The position numbers and the translations under genes are program-made. Positions 7,370 through 16,319 of a DNA stretch of 64,000 nucleotides are shown here, piece by piece. The stretch is from Sphingobium indicum BiD32 (GTDB lineage Bacteria > Pseudomonadota > Alphaproteobacteria > Sphingomonadales > Sphingomonadaceae), in the NCBI RefSeq assembly GCF_000382885.1, contig NZ_CAVK010000072.1:1-64000 (forward strand), written 5' to 3'. How positions within the stretch are numbered: position 1 is the stretch's first letter; each line of letters begins with the position of its first letter. The notes beneath the pieces were generated by a model. It did not search any database. It was not told the origin of the DNA and was given only the letters and a program-made list of their open reading frames with translations.

Positions 7370-8140
7370 ATGGGAAGCCTCGTCGCCGTCGCCTCTGGCG
7401 CTGTTATCGGCCTCGTGCTCGGACTGGTCGGCGGTGGCGGATCCATCCTCGCCGTTCCGCTCCTCGTTTATGCCGTCGGGGTCGGCTCGACCCATGCTGC
7501 CATCGGGACGGCCGCAGTCGCGGTCGCTGCCAATGCAGCGACGGGACTGATTGGCCATGCGCGTGAAGGGACCGTCAAATGGCCATGCGCCATTGTCTTT
7601 GCCCTCGCGGGCGTGTTGGGCGCCGCACTCGGAGCAGAGCTGGGTAAAGCGATGGATGGCAATCGCCTCCTCAGTCTGTTCGGATTGCTGATGATCGGCG
7701 TCGGCATATCGATGTTGAGGCCGCGCCATGACGCGGAAGCGCCAAATGTGCGTCTATCCCGCGCCACCGCTTCGGTTCTATTACCTCGCCTCGTACCGAT
7801 CGGTTTTAGCGTTGGACTCGCCGCTGGCTTCTTCGGAATTGGCGGAGGTTTCCTCATCGTCCCGGGTCTCATGGCCGCCACGGCAATGCCATTGCGCAAC
7901 GCAATCGGCACATCACTGGCGGTCGTGACCGCGCTTGGCGTCACGACCGCGGCTTCCTACGCCCTGTCCGGCTTCGTAAACTGGCCGCTGGTCGCCCTGA
8001 TGATCCTTGGCGGCATAGGGGGCGGCCTTATCGGTATCCGGCTAGGGCGCCGCATGGCGACACGCAAAGATCTGCTGGAGCGGACCTTCGCGCTGATCGT
8101 GATCGCCGTTGGACTATATGTCTCCCTGCGAGGGATCTGA
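7370..8140 (+). CDS. TauE/SafE-family sulfite/organosulfur exporter (TSUP)
   Basis: This 256-residue polytopic membrane protein has about 8 hydrophobic segments and the duplicated TSUP pattern: LVGGGGSILAVPLLVY near the N-terminus and FFGIGGGFLIVPGLM in the middle. TSUP transporters export sulfite, thiosulfate or sulfonates. As the third gene of the bigR unit it would remove sulfite made by the persulfide dioxygenase. Start choice is ATG 7370 or GTG 7361, both just after the rhodanese stop. Substrate assignment rests on context. Confidence 0.85.
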   Translation: MGSLVAVASGAVIGLVLGLVGGGGSILAVPLLVYAVGVGSTHAAIGTAAVAVAANAATGLIGHAREGTVKWPCAIVFALAGVLGAALGAELGKAMDGNRLLSLFGLLMIGVGISMLRPRHDAEAPNVRLSRATASVLLPRLVPIGFSVGLAAGFFGIGGGFLIVPGLMAATAMPLRNAIGTSLAVVTALGVTTAASYALSGFVNWPLVALMILGGIGGGLIGIRLGRRMATRKDLLERTFALIVIAVGLYVSLRGI

Positions 8141-8143
8141 ACA

Positions 8144-8983
8144 TCAGTGCGAGATGAGGATCGGTAACTTCGGGTCATCGAGAACCGATCGCGTCACGCC
8201 CCCCAGGACGAATTGCCGCGCGCGAGACTGCCCGAACGCGCCCATGACCAACAGACCGCGCTCATCACGCTGACAATAGCCCTGGAGCGCCGCTGCCGCA
8301 TCGCACCCATCAAGTCCAATTTCGACCGCCTTCGCATCGATCCCATGCAGCCTGAGGTTGCGAACCGCCTCGGCCAGGGGGGCCGCCCTTGACAGGTCCT
8401 TCTCACCGGCGACCTGCACGATCGCAACCGAACTGGCCTGCCGCGCCCAAGGCATCGCATCGGAGAGTGCGCGTGCCGAAACGCTGCTCCCATCCCAGGC
8501 GATGGCGATCCTGTCGAAATTCCATTCCGAGCTCGTGACCTCTGGCAGCAACAGGACGGGACGACCGCTTTCGAACACCAGTCCCTCGGCGAGCGAAATC
8601 GTCTCCGCATGTCCATAAACCGGAACCACCGTGAGGTCATGCGCCCTCGCCCGCACGGCGAGCTCCCAGTGGGTTACCATGCCAGGACAGTTTATTGTTA
8701 CCGTCTCACCGAGCTGTTCGCCCGCCAGCTTCGCTACGAAACTTTCGCCAAGCGCAAGGCCGTTGGCGATGCTCTTCTTGTTTTCACCCGCGATCATGCC
8801 ATCGATGTTGAGGAGCTTGTTCGCCAACCAGTTCGACATCTGGGGGATATGGACCTGGCAGACGGCAAGTGAGACTTTCGCGCCAAACCGCGCGCCCAGT
8901 TCGGCCACCCTGTCGATCGCCCATTGCGGGGTCGGTTCGGGATGTGTGTTGGTCTGCAACAGAATATCTCGAATGGTCATCAT
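8144..8983 (-). CDS. Tandem universal stress protein (UspA family)
   Basis: This 279-residue protein has two Usp-like halves. The C-terminal half ends with the ATP-binding signature GAFGQSRARQFVLGGVTRSV followed by a short strand (LPILIS); the N-terminal half is more divergent. Double-domain Usp proteins are cytoplasmic stress-survival factors. It converges on the TSUP gene with 3 nt between stops. Starts at 8983 or 8980 are equivalent; TGGAGGATATG upstream gives a good ribosome site. Confidence 0.85.
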   Translation of the reverse strand: MMTIRDILLQTNTHPEPTPQWAIDRVAELGARFGAKVSLAVCQVHIPQMSNWLANKLLNIDGMIAGENKKSIANGLALGESFVAKLAGEQLGETVTINCPGMVTHWELAVRARAHDLTVVPVYGHAETISLAEGLVFESGRPVLLLPEVTSSEWNFDRIAIAWDGSSVSARALSDAMPWARQASSVAIVQVAGEKDLSRAAPLAEAVRNLRLHGIDAKAVEIGLDGCDAAAALQGYCQRDERGLLVMGAFGQSRARQFVLGGVTRSVLDDPKLPILISH

Positions 8984-9407
8984 ATCCTCCAGTTCCCCGC
9001 TCTATGGCACGCGGGTCGTGATCGGCTGATCCGTAAAGTCCCGGACCCCAAAGGCACGCCTCAGTCTGGAGAAAACGCAATCAAGCAGCCAGGTTGGAAC
9101 AGTCGGTTACCTCATGAGCAAGCCATACATGGCGTTACGCGGCGATTCTCGTGACGCACCACCGTCCTGTGCCGCTGCAGAAGATGCGCGTGGCGCTGCC
9201 AGCAATAGGAGCCACCGAACCCCAGCAATGGAACGCGAATTGCTCCGCCGCGACAAACCAATCCACGATTTGCGCTCGATCCGAAGCGGATCAGACCTAC
9301 AGGCGGCGCCTCGGTCCGCTCCATCCGGTGGTTTACGTAACGCGGTAGGCGGTTTGGTTCGCTAGTGCATGCAAGTAGTAGAATCTTGGTGGCCGAGGAG
9401 AAACGAC
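8984..9407. other. Gene-free spacer
   Basis: Short overlapping frames on both strands have no family resemblance or credible ribosome sites. It presumably holds the divergent promoters of the usp and coiled-coil genes; no clear boxes were recognised. Confidence 0.5.
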
Positions 9408-9644
9408 ATGAACGCACTCGATGACCTGAAGGCGGATCTCGTCAAGCTCAGGGGGGAAGCGGAGGTTCAAGTCCACCTCGCGACCATGGAAGCCAAGCAA
9501 GAATGGGGTAACATTGAGGCCAAGTGGAACCGCTTCGTCGCTGAAGCGGGCCTGCACAAGAGCGGCGAGGAAATCGGGACTGCCCTGCAAAATCTTGGCA
9601 ATGAACTTCGCGACGCCTACCGGCGCCTGAAAAAGGCGCTCTGA
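9408..9644 (+). CDS. Small hydrophilic coiled-coil protein
   Basis: This 78-residue charged, helical protein starts at ATG 9408 behind GAGGAG. Heptad-like hydrophobic spacing runs through most of it (DLKADLVKL, then HLATMEAKQEW, then LGNELRDAYRRL). There is no signal peptide or membrane segment. It resembles short stress-associated proteins of unknown function that accompany usp and dksA-like genes in mobile regions; no specific family was recognised. Confidence 0.7.
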   Translation: MNALDDLKADLVKLRGEAEVQVHLATMEAKQEWGNIEAKWNRFVAEAGLHKSGEEIGTALQNLGNELRDAYRRLKKAL

Positions 9645-9719
9645 ACGTCGGACCAATGCGATATCACGCCAACGGCCTAATATCGACCGGATCGCATGTA
9701 TATTCCAGGGGATGATCAA

Positions 9720-10046
9720 ATGACCGATGCCGCCGCCACGAAAGTCCGGCTTGAAGCACAGCTCGCGGAGCTTCGCGGCAGACATGGCCGGATCGAGGCC
9801 GATCTCGCGGAACCCCTGGCTGCCGATTTTTCCGAGCAGGCGGTCGAAAAGGAAGACGATGCCGCGCTCGAGGGTCAGGCCGCCCTCCTCGACCGCGAGA
9901 TAGCATCCGTGAGCCGTGCCCTCGAAAGGATCGAGCAGGGCACCTATGGCGACTGCGTCCGCTGCGGCGCCGCTATCGCACCCGCGCGCCTTGAGGCCCG
10001 GCCGGAAGCCGCACTCTGCATCAGTTGCGCCCGTAGTGAGCAGTGA
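9720..10046 (+). CDS. DksA/TraR-family zinc-finger protein
   Basis: This 108-residue protein starts at ATG 9720, preceded by CAGGGG. It has an N-terminal helical hairpin (about residues 1-70) and a C-terminal four-cysteine zinc finger with C79, C82, C100 and C103. The arrangement EQGTYGDCVRCG is typical. DksA/TraR proteins enter the RNA polymerase secondary channel and tune initiation. The tip region lacks an obvious DxxDxA motif (DFSEQA is seen), so DksA-like output is uncertain. It may modulate expression of the element's genes. Confidence 0.85.
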   Translation: MTDAAATKVRLEAQLAELRGRHGRIEADLAEPLAADFSEQAVEKEDDAALEGQAALLDREIASVSRALERIEQGTYGDCVRCGAAIAPARLEARPEAALCISCARSEQ

Positions 10047-10376
10047 CATCCAGCGCTAGCGCGTGACGATGCGCATCGCAGCCCTCCGCGAACCGGCTGA
10101 CCACCCAACAGGGCTACAGCGTTGCGTCGCTCACGCGCGAGAGCCTTCGTTCGGTTCAATCGTACAGGCTGGACAACTATCTTGATCAGGGATGGACAAT
10201 CACCGGCCGATCCCGATCGCAAATATTTCACCTTGTCCACCTCCGGGGATATCTCCTGCCCGCCCACCGCCGGTGCTCCCCCTACTCTCAGCCTGAACGA
10301 TCTCCTCGAATGCTTGATCTAAGCCGCGGGCAGCAACATCATTCCAGCGCCCGCCGCCACCCCCGACGAACCTTCG
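10047..10376. other. Spacer without recognised gene
   Basis: No convincing coding frame is seen. Because 10377-11057 matches only the C-terminal half of the gene at 33641, this spacer may contain eroded remains of the missing N-terminal half, but I cannot align it by eye. Confidence 0.4.
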
Positions 10377-11057
10377 ATGACAGACGTATTCGCTGCTTTA
10401 ACCACCGCTGCAGAGGGCTTCGAGACTATTTCAGGCGTGAAGCTGGCTGATCATCTATGGACCCACACCGCGCCCTTCCATTCTGGCGAAGTCGCATCGA
10501 CCTTGATCCGCTGCGGGTGCCCCGGACACCCCGCTCCCGGCTTTCTGCTTCTTTACGCAACCGACGTCCGGCTACCGCTGCTCTATTTGCCGAGGCGGCA
10601 GCCTCTCCGGGTCCAGACAATACAAGGAACGCGACATTGTACTATTGGCGGTCCCTTTCTGGCCCTTGTGGTCTGTGAGGTCGCCCCCGATGGTCAAGCT
10701 CAGGCCATGCAAGCCTGCGCAATACCTATCTATCGCTCCCGCCGCTTTGTTCCGGTCAACTCAGACCTTGGCCGTGACGTGCTCCGCGCGCTCGAGCACC
10801 TTCAGGTGACACTCGACGCCTACGGTGCCGAATGTACGATCCGGTGTGAACCGCCCTTCTCCGACACGATGGCACGCCATCTCACGCTCAGCTTTGCCGC
10901 AACGGACCACGCGATCCGCGAAATCAGGCTTGAGATCGCCGGGGACGACTTATCCAATCACTCGGACATGGCCCGGCCGCCGGTCGACTTCCTGGTGACC
11001 TCAAAGAACTGGGCTGATGGCACTTTCACCCGCTGGCTCGCAGGGGTCCTGGCATAA
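10377..11057 (+). CDS. Hypothetical protein, short paralogue of the 33641-35026 product
   Basis: This 226-residue soluble protein aligns over its length with the C-terminal half of the 461-residue product at 33641. Shared positions include (A/F)WTH-like LWTHTAPFHSGEV, PIYRSRRFVPV (there PIYSGQRFIPV) and a REIRLEI strand near the end (there GEIRVLIL). The two genes flank the conjugation block on opposite sides. It lacks the N-terminal cysteine cluster and has lost the PDF and LEAMG residues of the longer copy, so it may be a degenerate or specialised relative. Function unknown; DUF1173-like is a tentative thought for the longer copy. Confidence 0.6.
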   Translation: MTDVFAALTTAAEGFETISGVKLADHLWTHTAPFHSGEVASTLIRCGCPGHPAPGFLLLYATDVRLPLLYLPRRQPLRVQTIQGTRHCTIGGPFLALVVCEVAPDGQAQAMQACAIPIYRSRRFVPVNSDLGRDVLRALEHLQVTLDAYGAECTIRCEPPFSDTMARHLTLSFAATDHAIREIRLEIAGDDLSNHSDMARPPVDFLVTSKNWADGTFTRWLAGVLA

Positions 11058-11096
11058 TCGCCAATCCGCGCCGCGACCGCAGCCGAACTGAGTTTA

Positions 11097-11630
11097 TCAC
11101 CAAAGCCCCTGTCGTAGCGCGGCTTCATGTCGTTTCGGCTGCGCCTCCCGAGACTTGCGAATGTTAACCAACTTGAATTGCAGGGCCGGCAGGTCGCGGA
11201 GAGGAAGGAGATGGCCGTGCAGGGTGGGGTTCACCTCTACCTTGATCTGGGCCTTGCCGCACTGGCAGTTGAGCTTGATCTCCATTCCCTCCTGACCCTG
11301 TCGCGTCGCCGTCACGCGGTAGTCCCCGGAAGGCGATTGTGCCGTGAAGCCCAGATCGTACGGCGGGAACTTGCTTTGCATATGCCGGACCTCGTCCTCC
11401 AATGAGTCTGGAAGCGGGCAGGGAGGACCACATAGAGCGGCAGCTTGAACTGCGCCTGGCCGTTGTAGAGCGCGCCACGCCCCAGCGGACACCAGCCACT
11501 ACGAAGCGGGTAGTTCCACAAGATCCTGCGCCGTCAGCTCAAGCGCCTTCAGATTCGGACTGGGGGCCACTGCAGACGGTTCCCAGGCATCAAGCAGCGA
11601 CCTCAATTTCTCGGCGCGAGATGCCTTCAC
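11097..11630 (-). pseudogene. Frameshifted hypothetical gene
   Basis: Reading leftward from a GTG at 11630, one frame encodes a plausible protein (KASRAEKLRSLLDAWE, then DLWNYPLRSGW, then FKLPLYVVLP) until about 11410. The coding signal then moves to another frame (DSLEDEVRHMQSKF, then GMEIKLNCQCGKAQIKVEV) and runs to a stop at 11097. Codon third positions favour G/C in each frame on its side of the switch. The shift equals one missing base relative to an intact gene. No slippery heptamer is visible, so a mutation or sequencing error is likelier than programmed frameshifting. No family recognised. Confidence 0.5.
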
Positions 11631-11822
11631 GATATATCTGCGGTATAATTTCCAAGGCCGCTCAATCCTTCAAAACTTCCGCCTCAATATATCACGACAT
11701 ATCTATAGCTTACGATCCGAAGGTCGATCCTAGCGCGCTTGAATACCAGCGAGCACGGTAATTCACCTCAATCCGTTGCGAAACACGCTCGAACCGGCTA
11801 TTTTCCTTCGCAGGAGATGCTC

Positions 11823-12032
11823 ATGCGTTTCGTCAAATTCGACCTCGATACCTATATTCGAACGAAGGATATGTCCGGCGGCGCGATCTACACCGTCGTC
11901 GAGGATGATCTGCCAGAACTCGAGATGATCACGGATGAGCAAGGGCACCCCACCCGCGGAGGCCTCATCGGCTATGCTCTCGCCTATGCTTTGATGGCCG
12001 GCTTCGTCGGAGCGATGTTCTACATCCTCTGA
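11823..12032 (+). CDS. Small single-span membrane protein
   Basis: The 69-residue product starts at ATG 11823, seven nt after AGGAG; an ATG at 11817 is too close to that site. The N-terminal 45 residues are acidic and soluble; a hydrophobic helix (ALAYALMAGFVGAMFYI) ends the protein. Its stop lies 2 nt from the traG stop on the opposite strand. It may be an accessory of the conjugation apparatus; no family is recognised. Confidence 0.6.
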   Translation: MRFVKFDLDTYIRTKDMSGGAIYTVVEDDLPELEMITDEQGHPTRGGLIGYALAYALMAGFVGAMFYIL

Positions 12033-12034
12033 TC

Positions 12035-14836
12035 CTATTTACGAAGCTTGGGATCCTGGAAGAAGCCGCGGTCATGGTCACGGTTCACCTCCTGCTCAAG
12101 ATCGGCCGCCCCTTGCACTCGCTGCCCCCGCACCGTCTGCGCCGCCGCACGATCACCGCCCAGCTCGGCCTTGCCCGCTTCGATGATTGCGCCGGCACCT
12201 ACATCCCCGCCGCCGGCAGGACCGGCGGGCAACCGTCCGGGCCCGTGTGGCCGGTAGGATGCCCTGACATCCGCCTCGCTGGAGACGCCTGGCCGGCTCA
12301 CATCGACGAGGTCAGGATCGTGCAGGCGACCCGCGATCTCGGACCGGATGCCGTCCTGCTTGTCATGCATCCAGCGTGTGATCATTTCCTGGCGAACAAT
12401 CCGCTGCTGGTCGGTAAGATCTGTCGCCCAAAGCTCGGGCGCGTCGAGGCCTGGGTTTTCGACCTGTTGGCGGCGATACCATTGCGCCAGATCCTGGCTC
12501 AGATTCTCGCTGAGTTGCATGCCATGCGTCTCGGCATAGCTGGCGTCGCGGGAAAGTTGCTGGGAAAGCTCCTCCAATTTACGTGCCGTTTCGGAATAGG
12601 ATTTGGCGAGCGCGAGCGAATCTTCCGTGCTCGCCGACGCTGACGATGTCGTCGAGGCCCTACTGAAGCTGCCGCTGCGCGAATACGTCCCGTCGGACAT
12701 CGACGCGCCGGTGCCACTTGAATGTTCATCCCGTACACCACTCGAAGACGTGCTGGCGCTATCGGTGCCCCGGGATTCATCGGTGTTATGGCGCAGCGCG
12801 TCAGTCTGAGTTCCCGTCTTCGAAACAGAGGCACCAATAGTCGGCAGAATTCCGCCTCTCCCACCTCTCCCCGCACCGCCTTTGCCCCCGCCTACGCCAA
12901 GACCGACATTTCCACCGACCGTATCGTTAATCTGCGCTTGTCGTTCATGCCCCTGAGAGACCCGTGCGCTCTGAGAAATAGATGATCGCTCCTCCAAGCC
13001 TTGCGTGCTGCTCCCTGTCCGCCGGTCGAACTGGTCGACGGAGGTGTTCGCCTGGCGCCCACTGCTTGAATCCCAACCGGAAGACCGCTCGGTCGAGGTG
13101 CCGAAAGCGCTCCGGTTCGCGTGGGTCGCGGTCAGAATCTCGGCCGCGGCATTTTCATAGGCCTGCGACTGCCGGTGAGCCTCGCTGGCCATCTCGCGCC
13201 ATTCGGCAACGGAGCCGCTTGTCATCGTCGGCGTAAAGCCGAGCCGCGAGATCGCTCCCGACGTGTCGAAGACTTCCTGCCCATTTCCGAAGCCCGTCAC
13301 CATCGCCCCATTGTCCTGGCGCCATCCAAAGCTCGCCCCCCCGCCCATATAGGTCGGCGCGGTCGACCACTGATCAGCCTGCCGCATGTTCGATGTCGCG
13401 TTCGCCCAACTCACATTGCCATAGGAGTAGTTCCCGGTGGTCTGCTCGAGCGCGGCCGCCTCGGCCGCGTTCTGCGCCGGCGCCAGCATCGACATGGAGT
13501 GGCCGGCAATCGACATGGCACCGCGCGCGAGACCCGCGGCCAGGAAAGGCACGCTCATCAGCATGAAGCCGGCAATCGTCGCTGTTTCCCCGTTTACCGC
13601 GCCGATCCCGGCATAGCTCGCGAGCGTAACGCCGCCGCCGGCAACACCCGTTGCGGCCGACGTCGCGCGGGTCATGCAGATCATGTGAAGGATGACGTAG
13701 AGCGGGCCCCAGGCGGCGAGGTAGAAGAACCCCATCGCATAGCCCTTGAGCGAACTCAGGCCCGTCTGCGGCATCAGGAACAGCGGGAAGATCACCGGGA
13801 ACATGGCGAAGAAGACGACGGTCAGGACGATGTTCAGGATCGGCACCCAGGCCATCGCCTGCTGCGCGATCGAGCTATAGGTGTTGCGCGCCTGAATGTC
13901 GGCGCGTGTCTGTGCGAACGTGTCGATCGCTGCGGCCCCGGCTCCGCCCGCCATGCCGTTGCGCGCCTGCATGAACGCATTGATCGCGGTGTTCTGCCGC
14001 ATGACTTCCGCATAGCTGCCGCTCGAGCCCGTGAAGGCCGCGCTAACGATCGGCACATCGTGCTTGAGCTTGTCGGCGGCGAGCGCGTTGCTCAGCTTCG
14101 GATAGGCCTCCTTCCCCCAGAGCGGGGTGTTGGCCTCGATCATCGGTCCCCACTGCGCGTCCAGCGCCTGATAGGCCTGCCGACAGGTGATGATGTAACT
14201 GTTGACCGTTCCGTCGCCCTGGCGCTCGAGCCATTGCTGCGACCGAGCCTCAGCGCCAGGCCCGATCTCCGCCCACAGATCAGTCGCCTTGGCGAGATTG
14301 GTCAGCGACTTCTGATAGAGCATGACGTCGCCGAACAGGCAGTTCTTGAAATGGTTCTCAAGGTTCGTCGAGAACTCCGCGTCCCGGATGACGAAATTGC
14401 GCGTGGCATCGAAGAGACGCGCGCCATAGACCATGCCATTGGTCGAATAGTTAAGCTCGCTTGGCATGACGAACACGGCCTCGGCGGTCCGGGTCAGCCA
14501 GTCGCCGATCTGCGTCGTGAAGCTGGCGAGAATGCCCAATCCCATTGGCACGTTGTCCACCGTCGCCGGGGCGAGGCTCGGATTGAGCCGGTCGGTCACC
14601 TTGATGTCGACCGTGGGGACCATCAGGCAGAGATAGATTGCCGTCGCCTGCAGGAACCAGTTCATCCACGCTTTGTAGTTGAGCGTGAAGGCCACAACGA
14701 GCAGTGAATAAATGAGACCCATGACCATGACGACGCGGATGAGGGACTTGTAGCCCCCGCCGCCGGACCAGGCCGCCACCGCGTTGAAGATGTTTACGAG
14801 ATACTCGCCGCCGCCAACCGTGAAAACCTCAAGCAT
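12035..14836 (-). CDS. traG: TraG, F-type mating-pair stabilisation / pilus assembly protein
   Basis: This 933-residue protein has the F TraG layout. An N-terminal inner-membrane domain (about residues 1-460) has several hydrophobic segments, e.g. YKSLIRVVMVMGLIYSLLVV near 28 and ILNIVLTVVFFAMFPVIF near 335. A long polar, Ser/Thr/Gly-rich C-terminal region follows (about 530-933). In F the N-terminal part is needed for pilus assembly and the C-terminal part for mating-pair stabilisation and entry exclusion. It is the last gene of the tra operon, 17 nt after traH. Length matches the family. Confidence 0.93.
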   Translation of the reverse strand: MLEVFTVGGGEYLVNIFNAVAAWSGGGGYKSLIRVVMVMGLIYSLLVVAFTLNYKAWMNWFLQATAIYLCLMVPTVDIKVTDRLNPSLAPATVDNVPMGLGILASFTTQIGDWLTRTAEAVFVMPSELNYSTNGMVYGARLFDATRNFVIRDAEFSTNLENHFKNCLFGDVMLYQKSLTNLAKATDLWAEIGPGAEARSQQWLERQGDGTVNSYIITCRQAYQALDAQWGPMIEANTPLWGKEAYPKLSNALAADKLKHDVPIVSAAFTGSSGSYAEVMRQNTAINAFMQARNGMAGGAGAAAIDTFAQTRADIQARNTYSSIAQQAMAWVPILNIVLTVVFFAMFPVIFPLFLMPQTGLSSLKGYAMGFFYLAAWGPLYVILHMICMTRATSAATGVAGGGVTLASYAGIGAVNGETATIAGFMLMSVPFLAAGLARGAMSIAGHSMSMLAPAQNAAEAAALEQTTGNYSYGNVSWANATSNMRQADQWSTAPTYMGGGASFGWRQDNGAMVTGFGNGQEVFDTSGAISRLGFTPTMTSGSVAEWREMASEAHRQSQAYENAAAEILTATHANRSAFGTSTERSSGWDSSSGRQANTSVDQFDRRTGSSTQGLEERSSISQSARVSQGHERQAQINDTVGGNVGLGVGGGKGGAGRGGRGGILPTIGASVSKTGTQTDALRHNTDESRGTDSASTSSSGVRDEHSSGTGASMSDGTYSRSGSFSRASTTSSASASTEDSLALAKSYSETARKLEELSQQLSRDASYAETHGMQLSENLSQDLAQWYRRQQVENPGLDAPELWATDLTDQQRIVRQEMITRWMHDKQDGIRSEIAGRLHDPDLVDVSRPGVSSEADVRASYRPHGPGRLPAGPAGGGDVGAGAIIEAGKAELGGDRAAAQTVRGQRVQGAADLEQEVNRDHDRGFFQDPKLRK

Positions 14837-14852
14837 AGCCCTGCCCCCACGC

Positions 14853-16319
14853 CTAGTTCAGCCCTTGAGCGTTGAGCCCGCGCGAGAAATTGAGCGCGGC
14901 CGCCATGCCCGGCGTCATCGAGTTCTGCAGCGTCGATTCCAACATGACGGAGCGGTTGATGATCTGCATCGTGACCTGCAGCTTGTTGTTCAGCCTGACG
15001 TCGCGCTGGCTGAACTTCGCTCGTGTAGCCGCGATCTGCTGCTTCCACTGCGTCGCTGTTTCCTGATCGAACGTCTGGTAGTGGACTTTCGCCTGTTCGA
15101 CACGATCGAGCATATTGTCGAGCATAGCGGACAGAAGATCGACCGCGACGATCTCGGAGAGCGTCTCGATCTCGCCCTGGGTCAGCGCGTAATGCGCATA
15201 GGCCTGCACTGCGAGAATCTTGTAGATCGGCACGGTCGCGAGGTTCAGGAGCTGCTTTTCGGCCGCATCGAGCGGCGTGTCCGTGCGGATTTTGTCGCTC
15301 ATAGATCGGATCATCGTCGCGATCCGCGGCCGCAACGCCGATGAGGCCGGCACGCTCAGTGTCTGCTCGCCGACATCGTAGCAGTTCTCGTCATTGCAGC
15401 GCAGAATCTTGACCGGCGGTGCATCGGCTGTTCCATCGAGCAGCGCGGTTACGACCGCTTCCTCGGCCGGTCCGAACATCACAACCTTCCCGCCCACGCT
15501 GGGATCGGTCGAGGGTGTCGTCACCACGGTGCCGACAAGCGTCATGACATATTCGGAGAAGCTTTGATCGAAGGCGCCGAACTTGGCGGACTTCCGAAGC
15601 GCTTCCCAGGTGTAATTATGCGGCTCTCCCACCAACTGGTCTTTCATCGACGCATCGGTATTGCCCGCGATCGTCGAATCCCGGCGGTTGCCGTTGTTGC
15701 AGCCCTGACGCGCCGCCGCCCAGTCGGAGAAGACGCCCTGACTGTTGCCGACTGCTTCGCAGATTGTCGCCCGTGTCGTTTCCATCTGCGGCCAGATGCC
15801 GCCGACGAGCGCCTGCGCCGTCTCGCAGCTCGAGATGTTCATCTGGTTGAGCAGCTGCGCCTTCTGGCTGAACTCGTCCATGACCTTGCCGATTTCCGGG
15901 GAGACGGAATCGATCGCCAGCTTGAAGGCGAAACCCAGGGCATTGTTGGCCGTCGCCTTCAGCATCGCGATGATCTCGGACGCGTTGATGAAGGAGAAGC
16001 TGCCGCTGAACAGGTCGATGCCGCCGCAGCCCGCGCGGGCGCTCGGAAGCTGCAGATTGAAGGGCTGGACGCTCTTCTGCGGAAACCGTGTCCAGACGTT
16101 GCCGAGCGAATAGTAGCCCGCCGATTGTCCCTGGAAGGCCGAAGGACCCGTCACATTGGCGGCGCCTCCCGCATCCGAGAAGAAATTGTTCATTTCGGAG
16201 GCAACATCGGCGTGGGCCGTTTCGGTGACCGCAAGATTGGCAGCGGCCAACATCGCAGCCCAGCCTGCCGTGCCGCGAAGGACCCGGCGCCATGCCGTCG
16301 CAGAGTGAAACTGTCCCAT
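14853..16319 (-). CDS. traH: TraH, F-type conjugative pilus assembly protein
   Basis: This is a 488-residue exported protein. The N-terminal signal-like segment (GWAAMLAAANLAVTETAHA) is followed by the family-typical ADVASEMNNFF, GGAANVTGPSAF and a GYYSLGNVWTRF-like stretch. The AGCGGIDLFSGSFSFI motif near residue 100 is characteristic of TraH. Coiled-coil potential is seen toward the C-terminus. TraH works in the periplasm/outer membrane with TraF, TraU, TrbC and TraW in pilus extension. Its ATG overlaps the traF stop by one base (ATGA-type junction). Confidence 0.93.
   Translation of the reverse strand: MGQFHSATAWRRVLRGTAGWAAMLAAANLAVTETAHADVASEMNNFFSDAGGAANVTGPSAFQGQSAGYYSLGNVWTRFPQKSVQPFNLQLPSARAGCGGIDLFSGSFSFINASEIIAMLKATANNALGFAFKLAIDSVSPEIGKVMDEFSQKAQLLNQMNISSCETAQALVGGIWPQMETTRATICEAVGNSQGVFSDWAAARQGCNNGNRRDSTIAGNTDASMKDQLVGEPHNYTWEALRKSAKFGAFDQSFSEYVMTLVGTVVTTPSTDPSVGGKVVMFGPAEEAVVTALLDGTADAPPVKILRCNDENCYDVGEQTLSVPASSALRPRIATMIRSMSDKIRTDTPLDAAEKQLLNLATVPIYKILAVQAYAHYALTQGEIETLSEIVAVDLLSAMLDNMLDRVEQAKVHYQTFDQETATQWKQQIAATRAKFSQRDVRLNNKLQVTMQIINRSVMLESTLQNSMTPGMAAALNFSRGLNAQGLN

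Noticed and set aside
11390-11440. Programmed -1 frameshift in the 11097-11630 gene
   Set aside because: No slippery heptamer or stimulatory hairpin was recognised; a mutation or sequencing error is simpler.
13121-14707. 528-codon plus-strand frame
   Set aside because: Antisense of traG; His/Arg-rich shadow sequence.
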